From Thauera sp. (GTDB lineage: Bacteria; Pseudomonadota; Gammaproteobacteria; Burkholderiales; Rhodocyclaceae): DNA of 64,000 bases. Below, one piece after another: positions 34,730-43,484 of this stretch. The notes beneath the pieces are model-generated. The model saw only the letters and a program-made list of their open reading frames with translations. It did no database searches and was not told the origin of the DNA. The position numbers and the translations under genes were made by a program. Where the stretch lies: NCBI GenBank assembly GCA_024235615.1, contig JACKMB010000001.1:1237326-1301325 (forward strand). The letters run 5' to 3'. The stretch's first letter is position 1; the number at the start of each line of letters is the position of its first letter.

Positions 34730-37174
34730 TCACCGCGCCTTCTCGCGGCTGGTCTGCCACGGGTCGCGGGCGTCCTTGAGCGCGTCGAGCAGGCGGGCGT
34801 GCAGGCGGCGGCGGTTGTCGCCGTCCTCGACCACCTTCGACTTCACGTAGTCGAGCCCCACGCGGTTCAGCCAGTGCACCGTGCGCTCGAGATACCAGCC
34901 CTCCTCGCGGTAGAGCTGCAGGAAGGCGCCGGAATACTCCATCACCTCCTCGTCGCTCCCCACCTTGCACAGGAACTGCGCGACCTCGGTCTTGATGCCG
35001 CCGTTGCCGCCGACATACAGCTCATAGCCGGAATCGACGCCGATCACGCCGACGTCCTTGATGCCGGCTTCCGCGCAGTTGCGCGGGCAGCCCGACACCG
35101 CGAGCTTCACCTTGTGCGGCGCGTACATGTCGAACAGCATCTTCTCGAGCTTGACCCCCATGTCCATCGCCAGCTGCGTGCCGAAGCGGCAGTGCTCGGC
35201 GCCCACGCAGGTCTTCACGGTGCGGATCGACTTGCCGTAGGCGTGTCCGGACACCATGCCGGCGGCGTTGAGGTCGGCCCAGATCGCCGGCAGGTCCTCC
35301 TTCTTCACCCCGAGCAGGTCGATGCGCTGGCCGCCGGTGACCTTCACGGTGGGCACCTGATACTTCTCGGCGGCGTCCGCGATCGCGCGCAATTCAGAAG
35401 GCGTGGTCAGCCCGCCCCACATCCGCGGCACCACCGAGTAGGTGCCGTCCTTCTGGATGTTGGCGTGCGCGCGCTCGTTGATGAAGCGCGACTGCGGATC
35501 GTCCCTGGCCTCATGCGGCCACGACGAGATCAGGTAGTAATTGACCGCCGGCCGGCACTTGTCGCAGCCGTTGGGCGTCTTCCAGTTGAGCGTGTCGAAC
35601 ACCGCCTCCTTGGTCGTCAGGTGGTGCTTGAAGATCGCCTCGCGCACCACCTTGTGCGAATGCTCGGTACAGGCGCACACCGGCTTGTCGTTGGCGCTCA
35701 CCGCCTGGTACGCGCCGCCCACCGTAGACGCGAGGATCTGCTCGACCAGGCCGGTGCAGGACCCGCAGGACGACGCCGCCTTGGTGTGCTTCTTGACCTC
35801 GTCGAGCGTGAACAGCCCCTTCTCCTTGATCGCCTTGACGATGGTGCCCTTGCACACGCCGTTGCAGCCGCACACCTCGGCCGTGTCGGGCATGCTGGCG
35901 GCGCGGTTCTCGCCCTTGTGGCCGGCGTCGCCCAGCCTGTTCTGGCCGAACATCAGGTGGTCGCGGATCTCGGCGACGCTCTGGCGGTCCTTCATGAGCT
36001 GGAAATACCACGAGCCGTCGGCGGTGTCGCCGTACAGCACCGAGCCGACGATGCGGTCGTCCTTGAGCACGACGCGCTTGTACACCCCGCCCTGGCGGTC
36101 GTGCAGCACGATGTCCTCGGTGCCCGGGCCGCCGCTGAAATCTCCGGCGGAGAAGACGTCGATGCCGGTGACCTTGAGCTTGGTCGAGGTCACCGAGCCC
36201 TCGTAGCGGCCGATGCCGAAGTTGGCGAGGTGGTTGGCGCACACCTTGCCCTGCTCGAACAGCGGCGCGACCAGGCCGTAGGCGACGCCGCGGTGCGCCA
36301 CGCACTCGCCCACCGCGTAGATGCGCGGGTCGGTGACGGTCTGCAGCGTGTCGGAGACATGGATGCCGCGCACCCGGCCGCCGCCGCAATACAGCCCGGC
36401 GGACTCGGCGAGCTCGTAGTTCGGCCGGATGCCGGCGGCGACCACGACCAGGTCGGCGGGGATCTCCATGCTGTCCTTGAAGCGCACCGCGCCGACGCGC
36501 TCGGCCATGTCACCGCGCTCGTTGCGCGCCGGCAGCAGCGCCTCGGTCTGGCGCGCGAGCAGGAACTTCATGCCCTTGGCCTCGAGCGAGGCCTGCAGCA
36601 TGTCGGCCGCAGCCTTGTCGAGCTGGCGCTCCATGATCCAGTCGCCGATGTGCACCACGGTGACGTCCATGCCGCGCAGCATCAGCCCGTTGGCCGCCTC
36701 CAGCCCGAGCAGGCCGGCGCCGATCACCACCGCGTGGCGGTACTTGCCGGCGGCCTCGATCATCGCCTCGGTGTCGGCGATGTCGCGGTAGCCGAGCACG
36801 CCGGGCAGGTCGTTGCCGGGGATGGGCGGGATGAAGGGCGTCGAGCCGGTCGCCAGCAGCAGGCGGTCGTAGTCGGCCTCGGTACCGTCGCCGGCGAGCA
36901 CCTTGCGGCGCACGCGGTCGATCTTCACCACCTTGCGCCCGGCGTGCAGGGTGATGCCGTTGTCGCGGTACCAGTCGACATCGTTGAGCATGATCTCGGG
37001 CAGCGTCATCTCGCCCGCCAGCACCGGCGACAGCAGGATGCGGTTGTAGTTGCCATGGGGCTCGGCGCCGAACACGGTGATGTCGTAGAGGTCGGGCGCG
37101 AGCTTGAGCAGCTCCTCGATCGTGCGCACGCCTGCCATGCCGTTGCCGACCAGGACGAGTTTCATCTTCTTCAT
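34730..37174 (-). CDS. nirB: Nitrite reductase (NADH) large subunit
   Basis: An 814-residue cytosolic enzyme reducing nitrite to ammonia with siroheme. ATG 37174 (MKKMKLVLVG) follows GGAGATACCCC. Domains in order: FAD/NADH reductase (GNGMAG at 10-15, VIGAGLLGLEAANGLMLRG for NADH), two BFD-like [2Fe-2S] regions (CGCNGVCKGT and CACTEHSH/CDKCRPAVNYY), and a sulfite/nitrite reductase ferredoxin half. Siroheme-4Fe-4S ligands lie in CVGAEHCRFG and CPRNCAEAG. The frame is intact. The leader, sigma54 promoter and NtrC sites upstream show nitrogen and nitrate control. Confidence 0.96.
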   Translation of the reverse strand: MKKMKLVLVGNGMAGVRTIEELLKLAPDLYDITVFGAEPHGNYNRILLSPVLAGEMTLPEIMLNDVDWYRDNGITLHAGRKVVKIDRVRRKVLAGDGTEADYDRLLLATGSTPFIPPIPGNDLPGVLGYRDIADTEAMIEAAGKYRHAVVIGAGLLGLEAANGLMLRGMDVTVVHIGDWIMERQLDKAAADMLQASLEAKGMKFLLARQTEALLPARNERGDMAERVGAVRFKDSMEIPADLVVVAAGIRPNYELAESAGLYCGGGRVRGIHVSDTLQTVTDPRIYAVGECVAHRGVAYGLVAPLFEQGKVCANHLANFGIGRYEGSVTSTKLKVTGIDVFSAGDFSGGPGTEDIVLHDRQGGVYKRVVLKDDRIVGSVLYGDTADGSWYFQLMKDRQSVAEIRDHLMFGQNRLGDAGHKGENRAASMPDTAEVCGCNGVCKGTIVKAIKEKGLFTLDEVKKHTKAASSCGSCTGLVEQILASTVGGAYQAVSANDKPVCACTEHSHKVVREAIFKHHLTTKEAVFDTLNWKTPNGCDKCRPAVNYYLISSWPHEARDDPQSRFINERAHANIQKDGTYSVVPRMWGGLTTPSELRAIADAAEKYQVPTVKVTGGQRIDLLGVKKEDLPAIWADLNAAGMVSGHAYGKSIRTVKTCVGAEHCRFGTQLAMDMGVKLEKMLFDMYAPHKVKLAVSGCPRNCAEAGIKDVGVIGVDSGYELYVGGNGGIKTEVAQFLCKVGSDEEVMEYSGAFLQLYREEGWYLERTVHWLNRVGLDYVKSKVVEDGDNRRRLHARLLDALKDARDPWQTSREKAR

Positions 37175-37204
37175 GGGGTATCTCCGCAACAAGGCCGATT
37201 GGGT

Positions 37205-37331
37205 CGAAACGAAAACGGCGCCCACTCCGCTCGCGCCCGTGCGGGGCGAGTGGAATGGACGCCGTTGTCCACCAGACCGTAAAACGCTGCGGCAGCGCTC
37301 GCCGCCGCCCACCCGACCGCCGTTGGCCAGG
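37205..37331 (-). promoter_or_regulatory. NasR/ANTAR-type antitermination leader of nirB
   Basis: Read on the minus strand. Hairpin P1 (37312-37331) has arms CCTGGCC/GGTCGGG and hexaloop AACGGC. Hairpin P2 (37255-37272) has arms GTGGAC/GTCCAT and the same hexaloop AACGGC. Then comes a terminator-like stem (CCACTC with GAGTGG inside GGCG...CGCC) followed by GTTTTCGTTTCG (37205-37216). P2 overlaps the 5' arm of the terminator. Two hexaloops with A at position 1 and G at 4, plus an overlapping terminator, is the known ANTAR target design. Confidence 0.75.
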
Positions 37332-37347
37332 GGCTTGCGGAGGAATA

Positions 37348-37363
37348 AGCATCAAACATGCCA
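37348..37363 (-). promoter_or_regulatory. Sigma54 promoter of nirB
   Basis: On the minus strand TGGCAT-GTTTG-ATGCT. The GG and GC are correctly spaced and there is one mismatch in each element. It predicts a start near 37336, five bases before hairpin P1, giving a 160-nt leader. Confidence 0.75.
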
Positions 37364-37449
37364 GGGGTGGCGGGCCGTTGGAGATCGGCCGATCGTCACC
37401 CACCGCCAGCCACGACCGCCCGCAGCCGCCCTTCGCCAAACCGGCATTC

Positions 37450-37496
37450 GCACTGCTGCAGTGCAACAGCCAAGGGCCGATGCACAAGCCTGGTGC
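37450..37496. promoter_or_regulatory. Tandem NtrC-like sites upstream of nirB
   Basis: Two full GCAC-N7-GTGC cores at 37450-37464 and 37482-37496. Their centres are 32 bases apart (three helical turns) and lie about 121 and 153 bases upstream of the predicted start. This resembles the classic paired NtrC enhancer. Confidence 0.72.
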
Positions 37497-37509
37497 GGAG
37501 AGCGAACAC

Positions 37510-38215
37510 CCGCTCCGCCCTTCGCGGCTGCCGCTGCCCGCCAGGCCGCGTCGGCATCGTCCCACGCCGCGTCGACATCGTCAATCCGCACCGGTTCCCA
37601 CGCCGCGGCGTCGATTACCCCGACCACGTCGCCGTCCCGCTTCTGCGGCCGCTGCCGCGCGCCGGCCGTGTCATCCACCCCGGGCCGTGTCGATATCGCC
37701 CGGGGCCGCATCATCCGCACCGGAGCGCCGGAGCGCCGGCAGCGCGCTCGTCGATTACCCCGACCACGTCGCCAGGCCGCACGGCCGATCCTACATCCGC
37801 CCTGGGCCGTGTCGACATCGCCCGGGTCGCATCGACATCGTCCCAATCCGCACCGGTTCATGGGAGCGCCGGCAGGCGCGAAGGCGGCGTCGATTACCCC
37901 TGACCACGCGCCGCCGACCGCGCGGCACATTCGCGGCTGCCGCCGCTCCTACATCCCACCCCGGGCCGTGTCGATATCGCCCCGGGTCGCGTCGCTGGCG
38001 CACCGACATCGCCCCTGGGTCCCGTCGACATCGTCCCAATCGCACCTGTTCATGCGGCGCGGCGGCGAAGGCGGCGTCGATTTCCCCGACCACGTCGCCG
38101 GCGGCCACCTGCGGCTGCCGCCGCTCATCGCCGTGGTCGGTCGTCTTCATGCGCCGGCAGGCGCGAAGCGCATCAGGCGGTAGGCTTCATTCCGCGGCTG
38201 CGTCCCACATCCCAC
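37510..38215. repeat. Decayed REP array between nirB regulatory region and nasR
   Basis: Type A and B hairpins, many degenerate, are separated by a spacer unique to this locus built from CCGTGTCGATATCGCCCGG, CATCGTCCCAATCCGCACCGG and GATTACCCCGACCACGTCG. Clear hairpins are at about 37865 (A, plus) and 37930 (B, minus). No gene is seen in the 1.05 kb between nirB and nasR apart from the regulatory sites listed. Confidence 0.85.
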
Positions 38216-38224
38216 CCCGGGCGC

Positions 38225-39405
38225 TCAGGCCACGGCGCGGGTGGGCGGCCCTGGTTCATCAGGTCGCGGCGGCGCGTCCTCGCTCAGGCCCTGGTGGCGC
38301 ATCAGCGGCCTTGCGCGGTCGATCAGCTTGCGTTCGTCGAGGCTGGCGCGCGCGGCGGCCAGTTGCTCGCTCATCGCCTGCAGGCGGCGCGACTGCGCCT
38401 GCAGCACATCGACGATCGAGCGCGTGAGGCGCGGGCCGAAGGGGTCGGCCCGCCAACTCGGGGCGACCTTCCGCCGCCTCCTCCAGCATCCGCAGCAGCG
38501 CCTCGGGGTCGTCGGGATCGCGCTGCAAGGCAGCAATCCGCGCCGCGCATGCCGACCGCAGGCCGCCGGCGAGCAGATCCTCGATCGCGCGCAGATGGTC
38601 GAGTCGGGCCGAACAGCAGGCGAACCAGGGCTCCGCGAGCGTCGCCGGCAGCGCTCCGCCCTGCCCCGCGGCGAGCAGCTTGCGGCGCAGGCGCTCGAGC
38701 TCGGCCAGCGGCATCGCCTGCCGCGCCGCGTCCCAGGCGCTGCGGACCTCGGGCGGGCAGAAGGTCGCGAAGCGCTCGAGGCAGGCCTCCTGGAGTTCGA
38801 TCAGCTGCAGCAGATCGGGCTCGGGCGCCCTGCCCATGCCCCCCTGCAGCGAAGGCCGCCGCCCCGGCCGCGCGCTCCTGGCCGGCAAACTCCTTCCCCT
38901 GCATCAGGTTGAACAGCGCCACCAAGACGCGCGAGATCGCGGGGTCGGCGGCGACGTCGGCGGCCTCGAACACCAGCTCCAGCAGCGCGGCGATCACCTG
39001 CGTGAAGCGCTGGGTGGCCTCGCGCGCGCGCGCAGCGGCCGGCAGCGATCGTCGCGCGCAGCCCGGGCAGGGCGTCGAGGCCATGCAGCGCGAGCGCGAT
39101 CCGGTGAACAGCCGGGCGCCTCCCGCGGGCGCCCGCTCGCCGGCGGGATCGAGGATGTCGGCTTGGTCCAGCCAGGCCCGCACGGCCGCCTCGGCCTCGA
39201 CGCTGGCCGCCGCGCACGCCGTACGTTCGGCCTCGAAGCGCGTACCGCCCGAGGCCAGGTGAAGATTCGAGCACCCACGCTCGGCCTGCACGCGATGCAC
39301 CAACTCGCTCACCGCCTGCACCAGCGCGCAGCTGCGCGCCAGCTGCTCGAGCTCGCGCACCTCGCAACGGCGTGCGGCGACGAGAAAGGCCAGGATCGAT
39401 TCCAT
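38225..39405 (-). pseudogene. nasR: Nitrate-responsive antiterminator NasR (NIT-ANTAR), several frameshifts
   Basis: Starts MESILAFLVAARRCEVRELE at 39405. NIT-domain text is split between frames: RVQAERGCSNLHLASGG, then HRIALALHGLDALPGLRATI in another frame near 39090-39050, then FTQVIAALLELVFEAADVAA and ISRVLVALFNLMQGKEFAGQ. A further shift near 38860 gives LIELQEACLERFATFCPPEV, another near 38465 gives the ANTAR core (LDERKLIDRARPLMRHQGLS), and the last few residues shift again. Corrected length is about 393, the size of known NasR. It senses nitrate and binds leader RNA to prevent termination. Five or so lesions suggest decay or a poorly read stretch. Confidence 0.8.
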
Positions 39406-39499
39406 ACGGGGCTCCGGGAGTGAGGACGGTCCGCGACCGACGGGTCGCGGAGTCGCTGCAAGCAAGAGCCGTGCGAGGAATGGGGAACGGGTCTGCAGC

Positions 39500-40740
39500 G
39501 AAGCTTTCGCGCCTGCCGGCGCTCCTACAGGAACCGGCGCGGTTCGCGGGACGGGGCGATGTCGACACGGCTCCGGCGCCGCGAATGGGCGATGTGGTTG
39601 CGGGCGATCGACCGCTTTCAGCGCTCGCCGTCGACGCGCTCGGGGTGGACGATGTCGTAGGCTCGGGGTGGAATGCGGCAGCCGCGAATGGGGCCGAGGG
39701 GCGGGTGACGTGGTCGCGGGCGATCGATGCCGCTTTCGCGCCTGCCGGCGCTCCTACATAAAACATCGCGGTGCGGGACGGTTTCGGCGCGGGAAGGGAC
39801 GATGTCGACGCGGCGTGGGGCGATGTCGACACGGCTCGGGGTGGAATGTAGGAGCGGCGGCAGCCGCGAATGGGCCGAGGGGCGGGTGACGTGGTCGCGG
39901 GGGATCGACGCCGCTTTCGCGCCTGCCGGCGCTCCTACATAAAACATCGCGGTGCGGGACGGTTTCGGCGCGCGAAGGGACGATGTCGACGCGGCGTGGG
40001 GCGATGTCGACACGGCTCGGGGTGGAATGTAGGAGCGGCGGCAGCCGCGAATGGGGCCGAGGGGCGGGTGACGTGGTCGCGGGGGATCGATCGCCGCTTT
40101 CGCGCCTGCCGGCGCTCCTACATAAAACATCGCGGTGCGGGACGGTTTCGGCGCGGGAAGGGACGATGTCGACGCGGCGTGGGGCGATGTCGACACGGCT
40201 CGGGGTGGAATGTGGGGCGGCGGCAGCCGCGAATGGGCCGAGGGCGGGTGACGTGGTCGCGGGGATCGATGCCGCTTTCCGCGCTTTCGCGCCATGGGCG
40301 CTCCTACATAAAACATCGCGGTGCGGACGGTTTCGGCGCGGGAAGGGATGGGCGACGCGGCGTGGGCGATGTCGACACGGCTCGGGGGCTGGGTGGAATG
40401 TAGGGAGCGCGCGCGGCAGCCGCGAATGGGCCGAGGGCGCGTGACGTGGTCGGGACGATCTTCCGCTTTCGCGCGCCGGCGCTCCTACATAAAAACATCG
40501 CGGTGCGGGACGGTTTCGGCGCGCGAAGGACGACGATGTCGACGCGGCGTGGGGCGATGTCGACACGGCTCGGGGTGGAATGTAGGGGCGGCGGCAGCCG
40601 CGAATGGCGGAGGGGCAGCGTGGTTGCGGGGATCGATGCCGCTTTCGCGCCTGCCGGCGCTCCTACATCAACATCGCGGTGCCTGAAGGACGCGCGCGGC
40701 TGGGGCGATGTCGCGTCGGGGTGGAAGTAGCTTCGGCAGC
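39500..40740. repeat. REP array with ~183-bp period, about six units
   Basis: Units start with type A on minus near 39736, 39919, 40102, 40286, 40475 and 40650. Each continues with AAAACATCGCGGTGCGGGAC, GATGTCGACGCGGCGTGGGG, GATGTCGACACGGCTCGGGG, type B on plus and GGGTGACGTGGTCGCGGG. The outer copies are decayed and the inner ones nearly identical, as expected for expansion from the middle. It runs into the 3' end of bluB. Confidence 0.92.
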
Positions 40741-41543
40741 CGCGAATTGGGCCGGGGATGCGCTGGCCCGCGCGTCTGGGCGATCGCGTCGATCAGCGCT
40801 CCCCGCCGCATCGGGCTGGCCCTGCAGTCGGCGTCCGGCAAGGGCATCCGCTTCAACCACCCCGCCGCCTCCAGCTCCGGCCGCGCGTGGAAGTCGCGCA
40901 CGTAGCCGACGCACAGATAGGCGATCGGCACGATCTCGCGCGGGATGCCGAGCGCCTCGCGCAAGGCCTGCGGGTGCAGGATGCTCACCCAGCCCACGCC
41001 CAGGTTCTCGGCGCGCGCGGCGAGCCACAGGTTCTGCACCGCACAAACCGCGCTATACACATCCATCGCGCCGATGTGCGTGCGCCCGATCACCACCGGG
41101 CCATGGCGGCTGCGGTCGCAGGTGATGCAGATATTCACCGGCGACTCGAGGATCCCCTCGAGCTTCAGGTTGCGATAGGTCGCGCGCTTGCCCTCGTCGA
41201 ACATCTGCTCGGCCTCGGCGTGCGCGGCGAGGAAATCCGCGTGGATCTTCGCGCGCACCTCGCGCGAGCGCACCACGACGAAATCCCACGGCTGCATGAA
41301 GCCGACCGAGGGCGCGTGGTGCGCGGCGGTGAGCACGCGCGCGAGCACCTCGTCGGGGATCGGGTCGGGGAGGAACTCGCCGCGCACGTCGCGACGGGTG
41401 TGGATGGCGCGATACACCGCGTCACGCTCGGCGGCGTCGAACAGCGGGTCGGGCTGGAAGCGCGGGTCGGCGGTGTGGTCGTGGTTCGCTGCGCGCGCGT
41501 CGGTGCGCGCCGGCGCGCACGGCGCCTGCGTCGGGCTGCTCAT
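40668..41543 (-). CDS. bluB: 5,6-dimethylbenzimidazole synthase BluB
   Basis: A 291-residue flavin-destructase of the nitroreductase family that makes the lower ligand of vitamin B12 from reduced FMN. Diagnostic blocks: YRAIHTRRDVRGEFLPDPIP, LTAAHHAPSVGFMQPWDFVV, ILESPVNICITCD, GWVSILHPQALREALGIP and PIAYLCVGYV. BluB usually ends soon after the GWLKRMPL region. Here the last 20-30 residues (PNSRLPKLLPPRRD and so on) are translated from a decayed type B hairpin and its spacer, which also supplies the stop. A cobalamin riboswitch lies upstream. Confidence 0.92.
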   Translation of the reverse strand: MSSPTQAPCAPARTDARAANHDHTADPRFQPDPLFDAAERDAVYRAIHTRRDVRGEFLPDPIPDEVLARVLTAAHHAPSVGFMQPWDFVVVRSREVRAKIHADFLAAHAEAEQMFDEGKRATYRNLKLEGILESPVNICITCDRSRHGPVVIGRTHIGAMDVYSAVCAVQNLWLAARAENLGVGWVSILHPQALREALGIPREIVPIAYLCVGYVRDFHARPELEAAGWLKRMPLPDADCRASPMRRGALIDAIAQTRGPAHPRPNSRLPKLLPPRRDIAPAARVLQAPRC

Positions 41544-41599
41544 GAAGTATTCCCCTTGTCGTCGAGCAGTGGGCAGCCACCGACCAGGCGGCTGCAGGA

Positions 41600-41785
41600 T
41601 GCACTTCGAGGCCGGTCTTCCGGCTGCGGATCGTCTCGTCCGGACGCCTTCCCGGTCCTCGCGGACCAGTGGCTGGGCGAACCTCGCCCGGACAATCCCT
41701 ACACGGCGCTGGGCGCGCGGCGGAATCTCACCGCCTTCCCGATTCTCCCGCGGCCTGCGCGGGCACCTCGAAGCAAAGAGGCCGC
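41600..41785 (-). promoter_or_regulatory. Cobalamin riboswitch upstream of bluB
   Basis: On the minus strand the conserved blocks appear in order: GAGGTGCCCGCGCAGG, GGGAATCGGGAAGGC, GGTGAGATTCC, CGCCCAGCGCCGTGTAGG, GCCACTGGTC, CCGGGAAGGC and the B12-box region GATCCGCAGCCGGAAGACC. The aptamer ends about 60 bases before the bluB start. B12 binding is expected to switch bluB off. Confidence 0.88.
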
Positions 41786-41846
41786 AAGCTTAGCGGCAAA
41801 GGCCCGCCGGGCAAAAACGGCACGCGGGAGGAAGCTCGTCGGTTTG

Positions 41847-41942
41847 CGTAGGAGCGCCGGCAGGCGCGAAAGCGGCGGTGATCGATGGCGATCGCGTCGC
41901 CTTCTGCGCGGCCGAATTCGCGGCTGCCGCCGCTCCTACAGT
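41847..41942. repeat. One REP pair (type A plus, type B minus)
   Basis: Convergent A and B hairpins are separated by about 45 bases containing GATCGATGGCGATCGCGTCG. It lies between the riboswitch and the VOC promoter. The rest of the gap (41943-42080) shows a short repeat, GGGCGCGGCGGCTTCGT, and nothing else. Confidence 0.88.
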
Positions 41943-42083
41943 GCGCCGGGGCGCGGCGGCTTCGTCTCGGGCGCGGCGGCTTCGTGCGTGGGGTGGTGAC
42001 ATCGTCCCGGAGTTGGCGACATCTTCCCGGGGCCGCCACGACATCCCGGGCGCGGACCGCGCCGCACCTCCGTTCGATTCCTC

Positions 42084-42089
42084 TATAAT
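42084..42089 (+). promoter_or_regulatory. Promoter -10 box of the VOC gene
   Basis: A perfect TATAAT inside the AT-rich CTCTATAATTATGCATTCTT, 39 bases upstream of the ATG. The -35 region is poor (GCCGCA at 17-base spacing), so an activator may be needed. Confidence 0.55.
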
Positions 42090-42127
42090 TATGCATTCTT
42101 AACGCAACCGCCCAACCAGGAGGCACC

Positions 42128-42604
42128 ATGTCCCAGCGTCCGTTCAAGATCCTCGGTATCCAGCAGATCGCCATCGGCGGTCCGAGCAAGGACAAGCTCA
42201 AGACCCTGTGGGTCGACATGCTCGGTCTGGAGGTCACCGGCAACTTCGTGTCCGAGCGCGAGAACGTCGATGAGGACATCTGCGCGATGGGCGCCGGGCC
42301 GTTCAAGGTCGAGGTCGACCTCATGCAGCCGCTCGACCCGGACAAGAAGCCCGCGGTGCATACCACCCCGCTCAACCATGTCGGCCTGTGGGTGGACGAC
42401 CTGCCCAAGGCGGTGGAATGGCTGAGCGCCAACGGCGTGCGTTTCGCGCCCGGCGGCATCCGTCGCGGCGCGGCGGGCTACGACATCACCTTCCTGCACC
42501 CGAAGGGCAACGAAGAATTCCCCATCGGCGGCGAGGGCGTGCTCGTCGAGCTCGTCCAGGCGCCGGCGGAGGTAGTCGAGGCGTTCGCGCGCATCGCGGG
42601 GTAA
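42128..42604 (+). CDS. VOC-superfamily (glyoxalase-like) protein
   Basis: 158 residues with two beta-alpha-beta-beta-beta halves: [20 protein letters not shown] (first metal-side histidine replaced by Q/A pattern), [28 protein letters not shown] (His) and VLVELVQAP (Glu). The family includes lactoylglutathione lyase and methylmalonyl-CoA epimerase. The motif set does not settle which reaction this one performs. The ATG follows AGGAGGCACC, a strong ribosome site. It stands alone between a REP pair and a REP array. Confidence 0.8.
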   Translation: MSQRPFKILGIQQIAIGGPSKDKLKTLWVDMLGLEVTGNFVSERENVDEDICAMGAGPFKVEVDLMQPLDPDKKPAVHTTPLNHVGLWVDDLPKAVEWLSANGVRFAPGGIRRGAAGYDITFLHPKGNEEFPIGGEGVLVELVQAPAEVVEAFARIAG

Positions 42605-42611
42605 GCCGCGG

Positions 42612-43225
42612 GGTTCGCGCCTGCCGGCGCTCCTACATGAAACGTCGCGGCTCGGGAGGATGTCGCCGCGCCCTGGCGCATGCGGACGCAACCCGGACCA
42701 TGGAGCCGCGGCTCGGCGCAATGTAGGAGCGGCGGCAGCCGCGAATTGGGCGGTGCGGCGGGTGACGCGGTCGCGGGCGATCGACGCCGCTTTCGCGCAG
42801 CTGGCGAAACGTGCCGGCGATCGAACGTCGCGGCTCGGGAGGATGTCGCCGCGCCCTGGCGCATGCGGACGCAACCCGGACCATGGAGCCGCGGCTCGGC
42901 GCAATGTAGGAGCGGCGGCAGCCGCGAATTGGGCGGCGCGGCGGGTGACGCGGTCGCGGGCGATCGACGCCGCTTTCGCGCCTGCCGGCGCTCCTACATG
43001 AAACGTCGCGGCTCGGGAGGATGTCGTGCGCGCAGCAGCCGTGAGCAACCGGGCCATGGCGCCGGCGTCGGCGCAATTGTATCGGTCAGCGGCGATCGAC
43101 GCTGGGCGGCGCGCCGGGTGGCGCTCCGGCGAACCGAGATCGCTCGCGAGGCGTGCGGCATGCCGGCACGTCGCCGCGGCTCGGCGTCGTCGCGGCCTGT
43201 GCAGGAGCGGCGGCAGCCGCGAAGA
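42612..43225. repeat. REP array with spacer GTCGCGGCTCGGGAGGATGTC
   Basis: About two and a half units of roughly 180-360 bases: type A minus (42612, 42976), spacer GGATGTCGCCGCGCCCTGGC...GACCATGGAGCCGCGGCTCG, type B plus (42722, 42905), GGGTGACGCGGTCGCGGGCG. A decayed unit lies at 42790-42830 and a stray type B at 43200. No gene. Confidence 0.9.
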
Positions 43226-43297
43226 CGGCCGTTCCGACATCGGCGCGCACGACGAGACCGGCCTCGTGCGCGCATCCTTCCGGCATCCGGGCGCGAG

Positions 43298-43314
43298 TGT
43301 CGAATTTTTTTACA
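43298..43314. promoter_or_regulatory. Putative PrsR-type enhancer site for PEP-CTERM gene 1
   Basis: TGTCGAATTTTTTTACA, of the form TGTCG-N7-TTACA, shared with the site at 48682. Its centre lies 71 bases before the GG of the sigma54 promoter. Confidence 0.6.
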
Positions 43315-43375
43315 CCGGCTCGCCTCACCCGGCCAAGCCCAGGGCACGTACAAAAAAATCAGAGACTTAAAAAAC

Positions 43376-43391
43376 AGGCACCAATATTGCT
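43376..43391 (+). promoter_or_regulatory. Sigma54 promoter of PEP-CTERM gene 1
   Basis: AGGCAC-CAATA-TTGCT, matching the -24/-12 consensus except the first base. It predicts a start near 43403 and an 82-nt leader. PEP-CTERM genes in exosortase-bearing betaproteobacteria are known to use sigma54. Confidence 0.8.
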
Positions 43392-43484
43392 TCAATGACG
43401 CCAGCGGTGATCAATCGCCCTGTTTCCCCCAACGAAGACCCCAACCTGAGCGTTGTCAGGTCCCAGTTTTAAAGGATTGCGCCA

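Noticed and set aside
39730-40690. Open reading frames running through the REP arrays as small proteins
   Set aside because: Stop-free because of GC content and repeat composition; no ribosome sites, and the same peptide appears in several frames. Not called as genes.
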